From an uncultured Acetatifactor sp. (GTDB lineage Bacteria > Bacillota > Clostridia > Lachnospirales > Lachnospiraceae): a stretch of DNA of 64,000 nt. The notes under the pieces were generated by a model, which worked only from the letters and a program-made list of their open reading frames with translations, was not told the origin of the DNA and did no database searches. The stretch is taken from contig CAJTMX010000002.1 of assembly GCA_910577235.1 (NCBI GenBank), positions 1 to 64,000 of the forward strand. Direction: 5' to 3'. The position numbers and the translations under genes are program-made. Each line of letters starts with the position of its first letter. The first letter of the stretch is position 1. This document shows positions 44,012 through 52,074 of the stretch, piece by piece.

Positions 44012-44052
44012 AAGCATTTCAAAAAATTTGTTGTAAATTTGTAAAAAAAGAC

Positions 44053-44081
44053 TTGCTTTTTTCGGAGCGACAGGTTATAAT
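44053..44081 (+). promoter_or_regulatory. promoter for tRNA-Pro
   Basis: TTGCTT (44053-44058), a 17-nt spacer and a perfect TATAAT (44076-44081). The mature tRNA begins only 12 nt later. Confidence 0.75.
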
Positions 44082-44092
44082 AGTCTTCGTTA

Positions 44093-44167
44093 CGGGGTGT
44101 GGCTCAGCTTGGTTAGAGCGCCGTCTTAGGGAGGCGGAGGTCGCGAGTTCGAATCCCGCCACTCCGA
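44093..44167 (+). tRNA. tRNA-Pro (anticodon AGG)
   Basis: A 75-nt cloverleaf. The acceptor arms CGGGGTG and CACTCCG pair with one G-T, followed by discriminator A. The D arm is GCTC/GAGC, the anticodon stem is CCGTC/GGCGG around loop TTAGGGA (anticodon AGG, reading CCU), and the T arm has TTCGAAT with one A-C mismatch in its stem. CCA is not encoded. It has its own promoter and terminator. The gene lies upstream of an accessory region, but I see no second copy of its 3' end. Confidence 0.93.
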
Positions 44168-44173
44168 TATTGT

Positions 44174-44224
44174 AGGAAGTGTTAAAGCCTTAGTTTTACT
44201 GGGGTTTCAACACTTCCTATTTTT
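44174..44224 (+). terminator. rho-independent terminator after tRNA-Pro
   Basis: AGGAAGTGTT (44174-44183) pairs perfectly with AACACTTCCT (44209-44218), then ATTTTT. The loop has a second small stem. Confidence 0.9.
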
Positions 44225-44481
44225 GCTTATCATGGAGAAGGAGAAAAAAGCACAGGTCAAAATATATAATCTGGACTATGATACTTGGCTTATTTGAACA
44301 GAAAAAAATTGATATTTATTTTGGAAAATTATGCATATTATTTTGGTCTTGTCCATATACTGAATTAAGGATGGGATATATTTCCAGAATTCCAGCTTTT
44401 TTCCCTGAGCGCGGCACTGCGACATGAGCAGGCGGACAGGGTTATAAAAATATAGGCGCATGGCGCGGAAAAGAGGTAAAT

Positions 44482-44721
44482 ATGGCTCGAGGACCGAGAA
44501 AGACATTGGATGAAAAGATTACGGCCAAGGAGGAACTGATCGAGTCCCTGATGACCCGTATAGAGTCGGAAAGGCAGGAACTGGCGGAGATGTACAGAGA
44601 AAAGCGCAATATTCAACTTGAGAACATCGACAACATGCTGGAAGAATGGGCATTGAGTCCTCAGGAGGCCGAGGAGGCCCTGCGCAGATATGTGGACCAG
44701 AGAGAAGAAGAGGCGGTGTAG
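44482..44721 (+). CDS. small coiled-coil protein of unknown function
   Basis: A 79-residue highly charged protein. From about residue 12 to 52 it is a continuous amphipathic helix (KITAKEELIESLMTRIESER, then QELAEMYREKR), likely a coiled coil, followed by a second helix with an acidic end. AGAGGT precedes the ATG and a terminator follows, so it is a real single-gene unit. I recognise no family; the size and shape suit a structural or regulatory partner protein, but that is only inference. Confidence 0.7.
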   Translation: MARGPRKTLDEKITAKEELIESLMTRIESERQELAEMYREKRNIQLENIDNMLEEWALSPQEAEEALRRYVDQREEEAV

Positions 44722-44753
44722 AGCACTTATTGTAGGAAAACGGAACAGAGAGG

Positions 44754-44784
44754 AAAAAGAGAGTGGGGTGACCTGCTCTTTTTT
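44754..44784 (+). terminator. terminator after the small coiled-coil gene
   Basis: AAAAAGAG (44754-44761) pairs with CTCTTTTT (44776-44783). It would also work in the other direction. Confidence 0.6.
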
Positions 44785-45258
44785 GATGAGAATGGATAAT
44801 GTTACTCTAGTGTATGAATCGTGATGCGGTTAGTGAATAAACATACAGTTTTGATAGTGTCAAGATTTTTTTCGCAAATTCTTTATGATGTAAACGACCA
44901 AGTAAACATGTAAAGGAGACGGTATGATGAATAATTCAAGAGGCATTTATGCGTATTCGTGAATATCAATATAGGAAATCACATGATAGTGCCGGGTACA
45001 TATAAGCTAGTTTTCCGTCTTTTCTGAGAACCGATAGCGTTCCGTATTATTAATACCGATCTTGTTCTGTACGGGTGAAGTACGGGTAAAGTCGCAAATA
45101 AATTATTTACGGCTAAACAATTCTTTGGTAAAATATATTTTAAAGCTATATAAGTTAAACGAATAATAGTATTAGCCGCATGCCTGTACAGAAGAAAGAC
45201 AGGCGTAACAAATGGCATATATGTATAAAACTGTGAGTGCAGGCAGGGGATGTATTAG
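44785..45258. other. intergenic region before the rRNA methyltransferase gene
   Basis: About 470 AT-rich bases. A 12-codon open frame with a good ribosome binding site (AAAGGAG, then ATGATGAATAATTC at 44926) ends at a TGA near 44961 and may be the broken start of a lost gene. Direct short repeats of TACGGGT occur at about 45078-45095. I see no RNA gene or insertion sequence. Confidence 0.35.
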
Positions 45259-46776
45259 ATGGGAAAAGACAGAAATAAACAGGGAAAGAAAACATTGTTG
45301 CCGGAGGACATAAAGGTTCGGAAAGGGCCAGCGGCACCTGCTCCGATAAGAGATACCGGAGAAGTATTCTGCGCAGTGGCAAAGCGCTGCGGCGGCTGTC
45401 AGTGGATGGGCAGAGATTATCAGGAACAGTTACATGAAAAAGAAAAGCAGGTGAGAAAAATCCTGACTCCATATTGCAGGCCGGAGAGAATCGTGGGCAT
45501 GAAACAGCCATTATATTACCGGAACAAGGTGCATGCGGTGTTCGGGGAGGATCAGAAACATCGGCCCATCTCCGGTATTTATGAGGAGCGCACCCACAGG
45601 ATCGTGCCCGTGGACAGCTGCCTGATTGAGAATCAGGCGGCGGATGCGATCATTGTATCTATCCGGGAACTGTTGCCCTCCTTTAAAATACGGCCGTATA
45701 ACGAGGATACGGGGTATGGATTGCTACGTCATGTGCTGATTCGTACAGGACGGATCTCGGGGCAGATTATGGTGGTGCTGGTGTTGGCATCGCCCATATT
45801 GCCGTCCAAGAACAATTTTGTAAAGGCACTGTTGAAACGTCATCCGGAGATTACTACCATTGTGGTCAATGTAAATTACCGCAGGACCAGCATGATCCTG
45901 GGTGAAAAGGACCAGGTGATTTATGGTAAGGGCTATATAGAGGATATGCTGTGCGGTAAAACTTTCCGGATATCCCCCAGGTCGTTTTATCAGGTCAATC
46001 CGGTGCAGACGGAAGTACTGTACACAAAAGCTATGGAATATGCTGCTCTGACAGGCTGCGAGACGGTGGTAGACGCTTACTGCGGCACCGGCACTATCGG
46101 GATCATTGCCAGCGACAAGGCAAAACAGGTGATCGGTGTGGAATCGAATGCCGATGCGGTGAGGGACGCCAGGTGTAACGCCAAGATAAATCAGGTGAGG
46201 AATATCCGGTTTTATCAAAACGATGCAGGGCGATTCCTGCTTGAGATGGCCTCTCAAGGCGTCAAGGTAGACGTTGTCCTCATGGACCCGCCCCGCAGCG
46301 GCAGCAGCGAAGAGTTTTTGACCGCCGTGGCCCGCATGGCGCCGGGGAAGGTGGTGTATATTTCGTGCAATCCGGAGACTTTGGGGAGGGACTTGAAATA
46401 TTTGACAGGGAAAGGGTATAGGGTCGAGAGGGCGGCGGCAGTGGATATGTTTCCGTATACGGGGCATGTGGAGACGGTATGTTTATTGTCCAAACTGAAT
46501 GTCGAGCATCATATTGAGGTGGAAGTAAGCCTTGACGAGATGGATTTGACGGCGGTGGAGAGTAAGGCAACCTATGAGGAAATTAAGGATTATGTGCTGG
46601 AGCATAGCGAGTTGAAGGTTAGTAATTTGTATATTGCGCAGGTAAAGAGGAAATGTGGTATTATTGAGAGGGAAAATTATAATTTACCGAAATCGGAAGA
46701 TTCCAGACAGCCGAAATGTCCGCTGGAAAAAGAAAGGGCTATTATAGAGGCATTGAGATATTTCAAGATGATTTGA
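45259..46776 (+). CDS. rlmD: 23S rRNA (uracil-5-)-methyltransferase RlmD/RumA family
   Basis: A 505-residue SAM-dependent methyltransferase that adds m5U to rRNA. Cys of an iron-sulfur cluster lie in CAVAKRCGGCQW. The SAM site is VDAYCGTGTIGIIASDKAKQ, followed by MDPPRSGSSEEFL and the catalytic Cys in VYISCNPETLGRDL. The N-terminal TRAM domain found in many relatives is missing. After the methyltransferase core ends (VETVCLLSKL) an extra 95-residue tail follows (ESKATYEEIKDYVLEHSELK, VSNLYIAQVKRKCGIIEREN, then RQPKCPLEKERAIIEAL). That tail is known in Clostridia as a stand-alone helix-rich segment. It marks the left edge of the AT-rich island. RlmCD-type activity on one or two sites cannot be told apart. 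Confidence 0.9.
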   Translation: MGKDRNKQGKKTLLPEDIKVRKGPAAPAPIRDTGEVFCAVAKRCGGCQWMGRDYQEQLHEKEKQVRKILTPYCRPERIVGMKQPLYYRNKVHAVFGEDQKHRPISGIYEERTHRIVPVDSCLIENQAADAIIVSIRELLPSFKIRPYNEDTGYGLLRHVLIRTGRISGQIMVVLVLASPILPSKNNFVKALLKRHPEITTIVVNVNYRRTSMILGEKDQVIYGKGYIEDMLCGKTFRISPRSFYQVNPVQTEVLYTKAMEYAALTGCETVVDAYCGTGTIGIIASDKAKQVIGVESNADAVRDARCNAKINQVRNIRFYQNDAGRFLLEMASQGVKVDVVLMDPPRSGSSEEFLTAVARMAPGKVVYISCNPETLGRDLKYLTGKGYRVERAAAVDMFPYTGHVETVCLLSKLNVEHHIEVEVSLDEMDLTAVESKATYEEIKDYVLEHSELKVSNLYIAQVKRKCGIIERENYNLPKSEDSRQPKCPLEKERAIIEALRYFKMI

Positions 46777-46878
46777 AAATTGAACATATTTTCAAATAGT
46801 GATATGCTTTTCTTGAAGAAATTATGTGAGAGTAATAAGATAAAAAATATTCACTTTGCTTAAAGGAGAGAAGAACAA

Positions 46879-48849
46879 ATGAGTAGGATTTTAGAAGAAA
46901 TTATTAAAGAGTCAGAATATAAACTGGCGCAGTTTCAGGACAGTGCTATTGATGCCATTGAGAAAAACATTGTAAAGAAAAATGATAAGATTTATATAAA
47001 GTGTCTCGTCAGAGATAAAGAGGTAAGATTGACACCGGAAGAAATTGTCAGACAACTATATCTTTACAAACTGATACATGAATATGGTTACCCTGTGGAA
47101 CGGATGGAATTGGAACGGGCAATTACATTTGGAAGAGAAAAGAAACGTGCTGATATTGTCATTTTTCATAAGAATAATCCTACTTCGGAAGAAATTATTG
47201 TAGAGTTAAAGAAACCCAAATTAAAAGATGGCAAAGAGCAGTTGAAATCATATTGCAATGCTACGGGAGCGATTATCGGGGTATGGACAAACGGAGAGCA
47301 GATTTCTTATTATCATAGAAAAGACCCTAACTTCTTTGAAGATATTCCTGATATACCGAAAGAAAATCAAAAGTTAAAGGATATTTTGACAGAACGATGG
47401 ACAATTGATGATTTAGTTGCAAAGGATAAGCTGGTAAGCGAAAAAAAATCTTTAAAAGGTTTGATTGAAGAAATGGAAGATGAAGTTCTTGCAAATGCAG
47501 GAGTCGATGTATTTGAAGAAGTATTCAAACTGATTTTTACAAAGCTCTACGATGAGATGGAAAGCGGCAGGGATAAAACAAGGACGTTAGAATTTCGCAA
47601 TTACGGAGACACAGATGAAGACTTAAAAAACGGTATTCAGGAATTGTTTAACAAAGCAAAGAAAAAATGGCAAGGAGTGTTTAATGATGATGAAAAGATT
47701 GCTTTGACGGCATCACATTTGGCGGTGTGCGTAGCCAGTTTACAGGATGTAAAATTATTTAATTCAAATCTTGACGTAGTGGATGATGCTTTTGAATATT
47801 TAATGAGCAAGTCACAAAAGGGTGAAAAGGGGCAGTATTTTACACCGAGATATGTGATCGATATGTGCGTAAAAATGTTGAATCCAAAGAAAGATGAAAA
47901 TATGATAGATACCGCAGCGGGGAGTTGTGGTTTTCCGGTACATACGATTTTTCATGTCTGGAAGAGTATTCTGGCGGAAAAGAATATTCCACAGAGCCAT
48001 CTTTTTACATTGGAAAAGAAGCCCCCAGAATGCGAAGACTATGTCCAGAAACATGTTTTTGCAATAGATTTCGATATGAAGGCAGTGCGTGTAGGCAGGA
48101 CATTGAATTTAATTGCGGGCGATGGCAGAACAAATGTCCTACACTTGAATACGTTAGATTATGATAGATGGGATGATTTTACCAAAGACGAGGAGTGGGA
48201 AGATATTTATTATGATGGTTGGAAAGGTCTTCGGAACATGCGTAAGACAAAAAATCAGAACAGAGATTTTTTGTTTGATATTCTTATGGCAAATCCGCCA
48301 TTTGCAGGGGATATTAAAGAAAGCCGTATTATTTCAAAATATGAGCTGGGTAAAAATGCGAAAGGGAAATATCAATCTAAAGTCGGTAGAGATATTTTAT
48401 TTATCGAAAGGAACTTGTCGTTCTTAAAAGATGGGGGACGGATGGCGATTGTTTTACCACAAGGTAGATTTAATAACGCTTCCGACAAATATATTCGTGA
48501 TTTTATTGCAGAAAGGTGCAGAATCCTTGCAGTTGTTGGACTGCATGGGAATGTGTTTAAGCCGCATACAGGGACGAAAACCTCGGTTCTGTTTGTTCAG
48601 AAGTGGGATGATAAATTATGTCCAAAGAAGGAAGACTACCCGATTTTCTTTGCTACTATGAGAGAGCCAAGCAAGGACAATTCGGGCGATAAATTATATT
48701 GCACAAATAAAGACGGTTCTTATATGTTGGATGAGCATGACCATTTGATTGTGAAACATGACTTGTATAATCATGACGGGTTGACAACGGATGGAATTGC
48801 AGAAGCATTTATAGAATTTGCGAAGAAGGAGCATCTGAGTTTTTTTTGA
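46879..48849 (+). CDS. fused nuclease-domain/N6-adenine DNA methyltransferase (type I/IIB-like)
   Basis: A 656-residue restriction-modification subunit. The N-terminal 150 residues match the HsdR N-terminal nuclease fold, with PD-(D/E)XK residues D92 (KRADIVIF) and E109-x-K111 (IVELKKPK). From about 190 it is an HsdM-type methyltransferase: helical N-domain, motif I with TAAGSCGFP (from D344) and motif IV NPPF (N472). There is no helicase domain. With the next gene as specificity subunit, this resembles the BcgI layout (nuclease and methyltransferase in one chain, recognition in another). AAAGGAG precedes the ATG. The stop overlaps the next gene's start. AT-rich and probably acquired. Confidence 0.9.
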   Translation: MSRILEEIIKESEYKLAQFQDSAIDAIEKNIVKKNDKIYIKCLVRDKEVRLTPEEIVRQLYLYKLIHEYGYPVERMELERAITFGREKKRADIVIFHKNNPTSEEIIVELKKPKLKDGKEQLKSYCNATGAIIGVWTNGEQISYYHRKDPNFFEDIPDIPKENQKLKDILTERWTIDDLVAKDKLVSEKKSLKGLIEEMEDEVLANAGVDVFEEVFKLIFTKLYDEMESGRDKTRTLEFRNYGDTDEDLKNGIQELFNKAKKKWQGVFNDDEKIALTASHLAVCVASLQDVKLFNSNLDVVDDAFEYLMSKSQKGEKGQYFTPRYVIDMCVKMLNPKKDENMIDTAAGSCGFPVHTIFHVWKSILAEKNIPQSHLFTLEKKPPECEDYVQKHVFAIDFDMKAVRVGRTLNLIAGDGRTNVLHLNTLDYDRWDDFTKDEEWEDIYYDGWKGLRNMRKTKNQNRDFLFDILMANPPFAGDIKESRIISKYELGKNAKGKYQSKVGRDILFIERNLSFLKDGGRMAIVLPQGRFNNASDKYIRDFIAERCRILAVVGLHGNVFKPHTGTKTSVLFVQKWDDKLCPKKEDYPIFFATMREPSKDNSGDKLYCTNKDGSYMLDEHDHLIVKHDLYNHDGLTTDGIAEAFIEFAKKEHLSFF

Positions 48850-50291
48850 ATGACCCATCTGCAACAGAGTTTGATGAAACATATTATGACAAGTTGATGG
48901 ATGGGTTAGAAGCAATAGAGATAAAACTGAGTGTATGTAAAGATATAATTGATTTTAGAATTGATGCAAATACATATAAAAAGGAGTATGTGCGAACAGA
49001 CAAAATATTGAAATCTTTAAACATATATAGCATTGAAGATAAAATGAAATCTATTCAAAATTTTGGTGCATATTCGTTATGCAATGATATTGTATTTACT
49101 GACGATGGAGAACCTTTTTTGATGACACAAAATATTCGTCACAACTATATTGATTGGAATATTATTCGATATATAGATGAAAAAAGTCATAAAATGCTTT
49201 ATAAATCGCATTGTAAAAAGGGACAGGTACTCGTTACCATGGCTGGAGAATATTTGGGGAGAGTAGCTGTATATGACCAAGATTTTATATGTAGTTCTAA
49301 TCAGGCAATAGCGAAGATAACATTGGAAGATGGCATTTCGCCATATTATGTTGCGACATTTCTTAATTCAAGGTATGGACAGAATCAGATTAACAGACTT
49401 AAAACAGTGACAGGACAACCTAATATTAACATGGCTTTAATTAAATCATTGAAAATTCCTTTTTTGTCTGATAAGTTTATTAGAGTAATTGAGAGTATTG
49501 TTATGTATTCAAATGAAACATATAAACGGGCAAATAATTTTTACCATGAAGCAGAGAAATGTTTAGTGGGGGCGTTAGGACTGACAAATTTTAGTCCTAA
49601 AGTTGAGAAATATTCAATAAAATATTTGAAAGATTCATTTGCCAAGACAGGGCGTATGGATGCTGAATTTTATCAGCAAAAATACGATGATTTATTCAAT
49701 AAGTTGAATTGTTTTAAATGCAAAAAATTAGGAGATGTAGTTAAGATAAAAAAATCAATAGAGCCAGGGAGTGATAGTTATTCGGATGAAGGGATACCGT
49801 TCGTTCGTGTTGGAGATATAACCAAATATGGAATTACAAAACCAACAATAAAATTGCCATATAACCTGCTTGAAAATATTGAGGATTTATTTCCTGCAAA
49901 GGGAACAATTTTGCTTTCAAAAGACGGGAGTGTTGGAATTGCGTATAAAATAGAGGAGTCGGATTCTTTTATTACATCAAGCGCATTATTACACTTACAT
50001 GTACTGAATGAAAGTGAGATAAATTTGGATTATTTAACTCTGCTCCTTAATTCAAAGGTTGTACAGATGCAAGCAGAGCGGGATGCAGGAGGTTCCATAA
50101 TACAACACTGGAAACCATCAGAAATTGCAGATGTTGTTATTCCTATTTTGGATAAAAATATTCAGGACAATATTTCAAATAGGATAAAAACAGCATTTGA
50201 GTTTAGAAAAAAATCTCAAATGTTATTAGAACAAGCAATTTGTCTTGTAGAAACAGCGATTGAACAAGGAGAAGATGCAGTATTGAAATAA
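48846..50291 (+). CDS. hsdS: type I-like specificity (S) subunit
   Basis: A 481-residue target-recognition subunit with two recognition domains separated by a conserved helix. The first (about 30-215) includes LVTMAGEYLGRVAVY and ends TGQPNINMALIKSLKIPFL; the second (about 285-460) includes GIPFVRVGDITKYG, AKGTILLSKDGSVGIAYK and IIQHWKPSEIADVVIPIL. It gives the DNA site to the fused nuclease-methyltransferase. The start is a TTG that overlaps the upstream stop (TTGA), so expression is coupled; an ATG at 48897 is an alternative. Two domains predict a two-part target. Confidence 0.9.
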   Translation: MNDPSATEFDETYYDKLMDGLEAIEIKLSVCKDIIDFRIDANTYKKEYVRTDKILKSLNIYSIEDKMKSIQNFGAYSLCNDIVFTDDGEPFLMTQNIRHNYIDWNIIRYIDEKSHKMLYKSHCKKGQVLVTMAGEYLGRVAVYDQDFICSSNQAIAKITLEDGISPYYVATFLNSRYGQNQINRLKTVTGQPNINMALIKSLKIPFLSDKFIRVIESIVMYSNETYKRANNFYHEAEKCLVGALGLTNFSPKVEKYSIKYLKDSFAKTGRMDAEFYQQKYDDLFNKLNCFKCKKLGDVVKIKKSIEPGSDSYSDEGIPFVRVGDITKYGITKPTIKLPYNLLENIEDLFPAKGTILLSKDGSVGIAYKIEESDSFITSSALLHLHVLNESEINLDYLTLLLNSKVVQMQAERDAGGSIIQHWKPSEIADVVIPILDKNIQDNISNRIKTAFEFRKKSQMLLEQAICLVETAIEQGEDAVLK

Positions 50292-50311
50292 AAAATGGAA
50301 AGGGATTTGTT

Positions 50312-51229
50312 ATGAATAACAAGAATATCGAATTAAGAAAAGCAGCAGAACGGGAGTTCAGGAATCTCACATCCGCAGCAATGTATAATAATTTATATTG
50401 GTGGGCTTCCGGCAGTCATGAATTTAATAAAGAGGATGTGCAAAAAGCGCTATGGTTGATGGATGAAATATTATTAAGCGACTTTAAGGAGCAATTTATT
50501 GTTTCTATACCAAAAGATACAATTTTCTATCGTGCGCGTATTTTAGACGAAAAAGATGATAAAAGAATTGACAAGGGAATCGGATATTCAAAAGAACGGT
50601 TGTATGGATATAATTGGCAGGAATCCAAAGAACCGCCTGCTTCAAAAGCGAAGGCAGGGCGTATGAGCAGAGAGAAAGAGGTTGCTTTGTATTTGGCATC
50701 GGATGAAATAACTGCTTGTTCAGAAATAAAACCATCAATTCGACAGTTAGTTTCGGTTGCGCAATTTAAATCAACAGAAAATATGCGGGTAATTGATTTT
50801 TCGAAATTAAAATATTCGGAGCCATTAGATATTAATGATGAAAAATATGATGCTGATGCACGCCAGTTTTTGCAAAAAGTGCTTGCCCTTTTTACTATAC
50901 CAATTGACAATTCGAATGATTATTGTGTAACACAAAAAATAGCAGATCATTTTCGTGAAAAAGGTTATACAGGATTTATATATAGGAGTTTCTTTACAAA
51001 TGGGAATAACTATACATTTTTTGATGATAGCATGAAATTTTTTGAGTGGATAGATAGCCGCGTACTTATCTATTATGCGACAGCCAGTCTGTTTGTTTCT
51101 ATGGATGAATTGGAAGATTATAAAGATATTCGATATGTAGAGAGTGTAGAGCAGAATGTGAAAAGAGAAACCAAGGATATTTTGTTAAGAGAAATAAAGA
51201 GACGACAGATTTTTAAGGATCAAAGATGA
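50312..51229 (+). CDS. RES-domain protein (toxin-like)
   Basis: A 305-residue protein. The centre and C-terminal part match RES domains, named for conserved Arg, Glu and Ser: R74/R76 in IFYRARILDE, E138 in EITACSEIKPS, and a later Ser in GFIYRSF. The usual GRMSREKEVALYLASDE stretch is present. RES toxins of toxin-antitoxin pairs degrade NAD+; other RES proteins are longer and of unknown role. The N-terminal 65 residues form an extra helical part (FRNLTSAAMYNNLYWWASGS). It starts 20 nt after the specificity gene with GGAAAGG, so it appears to be in the same operon. No classical Xre/ParS-like antitoxin is encoded next to it. Confidence 0.85.
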   Translation: MNNKNIELRKAAEREFRNLTSAAMYNNLYWWASGSHEFNKEDVQKALWLMDEILLSDFKEQFIVSIPKDTIFYRARILDEKDDKRIDKGIGYSKERLYGYNWQESKEPPASKAKAGRMSREKEVALYLASDEITACSEIKPSIRQLVSVAQFKSTENMRVIDFSKLKYSEPLDINDEKYDADARQFLQKVLALFTIPIDNSNDYCVTQKIADHFREKGYTGFIYRSFFTNGNNYTFFDDSMKFFEWIDSRVLIYYATASLFVSMDELEDYKDIRYVESVEQNVKRETKDILLREIKRRQIFKDQR

Positions 51230-51250
51230 AAAATATATAATAAAGGATAA

Positions 51251-51424
51251 AATATTGACCGGCAGATAGAAAACAAGCTCATTGCGTTCAAAGATTATGC
51301 AAAAGCCAAAGGCATTCAATGGGGATTTGTCCGTGATAAGGATAGCCGTCTTTATATCAATAATACAGAATTTGCCAAGAGTATGAACGATGAACATTGG
51401 GTGGCGCTTGGGGATGTGTTTTAG
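51251..51424 (+). pseudogene. 3' fragment of an unidentified gene
   Basis: An open frame of 57 codons without a start (a stop precedes it at 51248). It encodes DRQIENKLIAFKDYAKAKGI, then QWGFVRDKDSRLYINNTEFA and ends HWVALGDVF. It looks like the C-terminal end of a larger protein, probably left by recombination between the RES gene and the next gene. I do not recognise the family. Confidence 0.6.
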
Positions 51425-51438
51425 GAGGATATTTACAA

Positions 51439-52026
51439 TTGGATAATTGGAATAACATATTGAATGAGGATATCTTGAAATCCAACATCAGTTTTGCTGC
51501 TCTATTCGTACTTCATTTTGAATGTTTAAAAGATTACATTATTACACAACCCAAAACTTTTTATAGTGATGTTGAAATCAAGAATGGGAAACTGTGCTGT
51601 GAAGAAACAGAAGAATATAAAAAGGAAGTGCGGGCATTAGAAAAAAATATAGAAAATGCTTCATTGCGCTGGTTTATAGATGCAGATGCCATTGCACAGG
51701 AAGATTATAATTTATATCAAGAATTGCGGGAAAGAAGAAATGATATAATGCATGAGCTTTTGAAAAATTTGAATAATGGTTTTGGTGAGGCGGATGCGAA
51801 ATTGTATATAAGATTATTGGAATTATATCGAAAAATAGATAAATGGTGGATAAATGAAATTGAAATTCCCATATCGGGCGAGGTAATGCCGGATGAATAT
51901 GATCCGGAACAGGTATCGGGCGGGCAGGCAATGATATTATCAATAATTAATGATATTATTTTTGATAATAACAAGGAGAGATATAAAACTCTCTTAGATG
52001 AATTAAAGAAATTGGGAATAGCTTGA
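51439..52026 (+). CDS. hypothetical protein with HEPN-like Rx4H motif
   Basis: A 195-residue, mostly helical protein. I chose the TTG at 51439, ten bases after AGGAGG (51423-51428); an upstream in-frame codon at 51397 lies inside the preceding fragment. The motif RRNDIMHELL has R100, a polar Asn next, and H105, as in HEPN ribonuclease domains (Rx4-6H). Long helices surround it (YLYQ-type helix before, ADAKLYIRLLELYRKIDKWW after). No minimal nucleotidyltransferase partner lies beside it. HEPN proteins in such islands often act as RNases in defence. The assignment rests only on one short motif and on helix pattern. Confidence 0.6.
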   Translation: MDNWNNILNEDILKSNISFAALFVLHFECLKDYIITQPKTFYSDVEIKNGKLCCEETEEYKKEVRALEKNIENASLRWFIDADAIAQEDYNLYQELRERRNDIMHELLKNLNNGFGEADAKLYIRLLELYRKIDKWWINEIEIPISGEVMPDEYDPEQVSGGQAMILSIINDIIFDNNKERYKTLLDELKKLGIA

Positions 52027-52074
52027 TATCAGATGAATATTAGTGAATACTTTAAATATTTATAGGAGCATAAT

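Noticed and set aside
44148..44167. tRNA-Pro 3' end as attachment site of the island
   Set aside because: I looked for a second copy of the T-arm/acceptor sequence around 56-57 kb and found none; intact genes lie between the tRNA and the AT-rich part.
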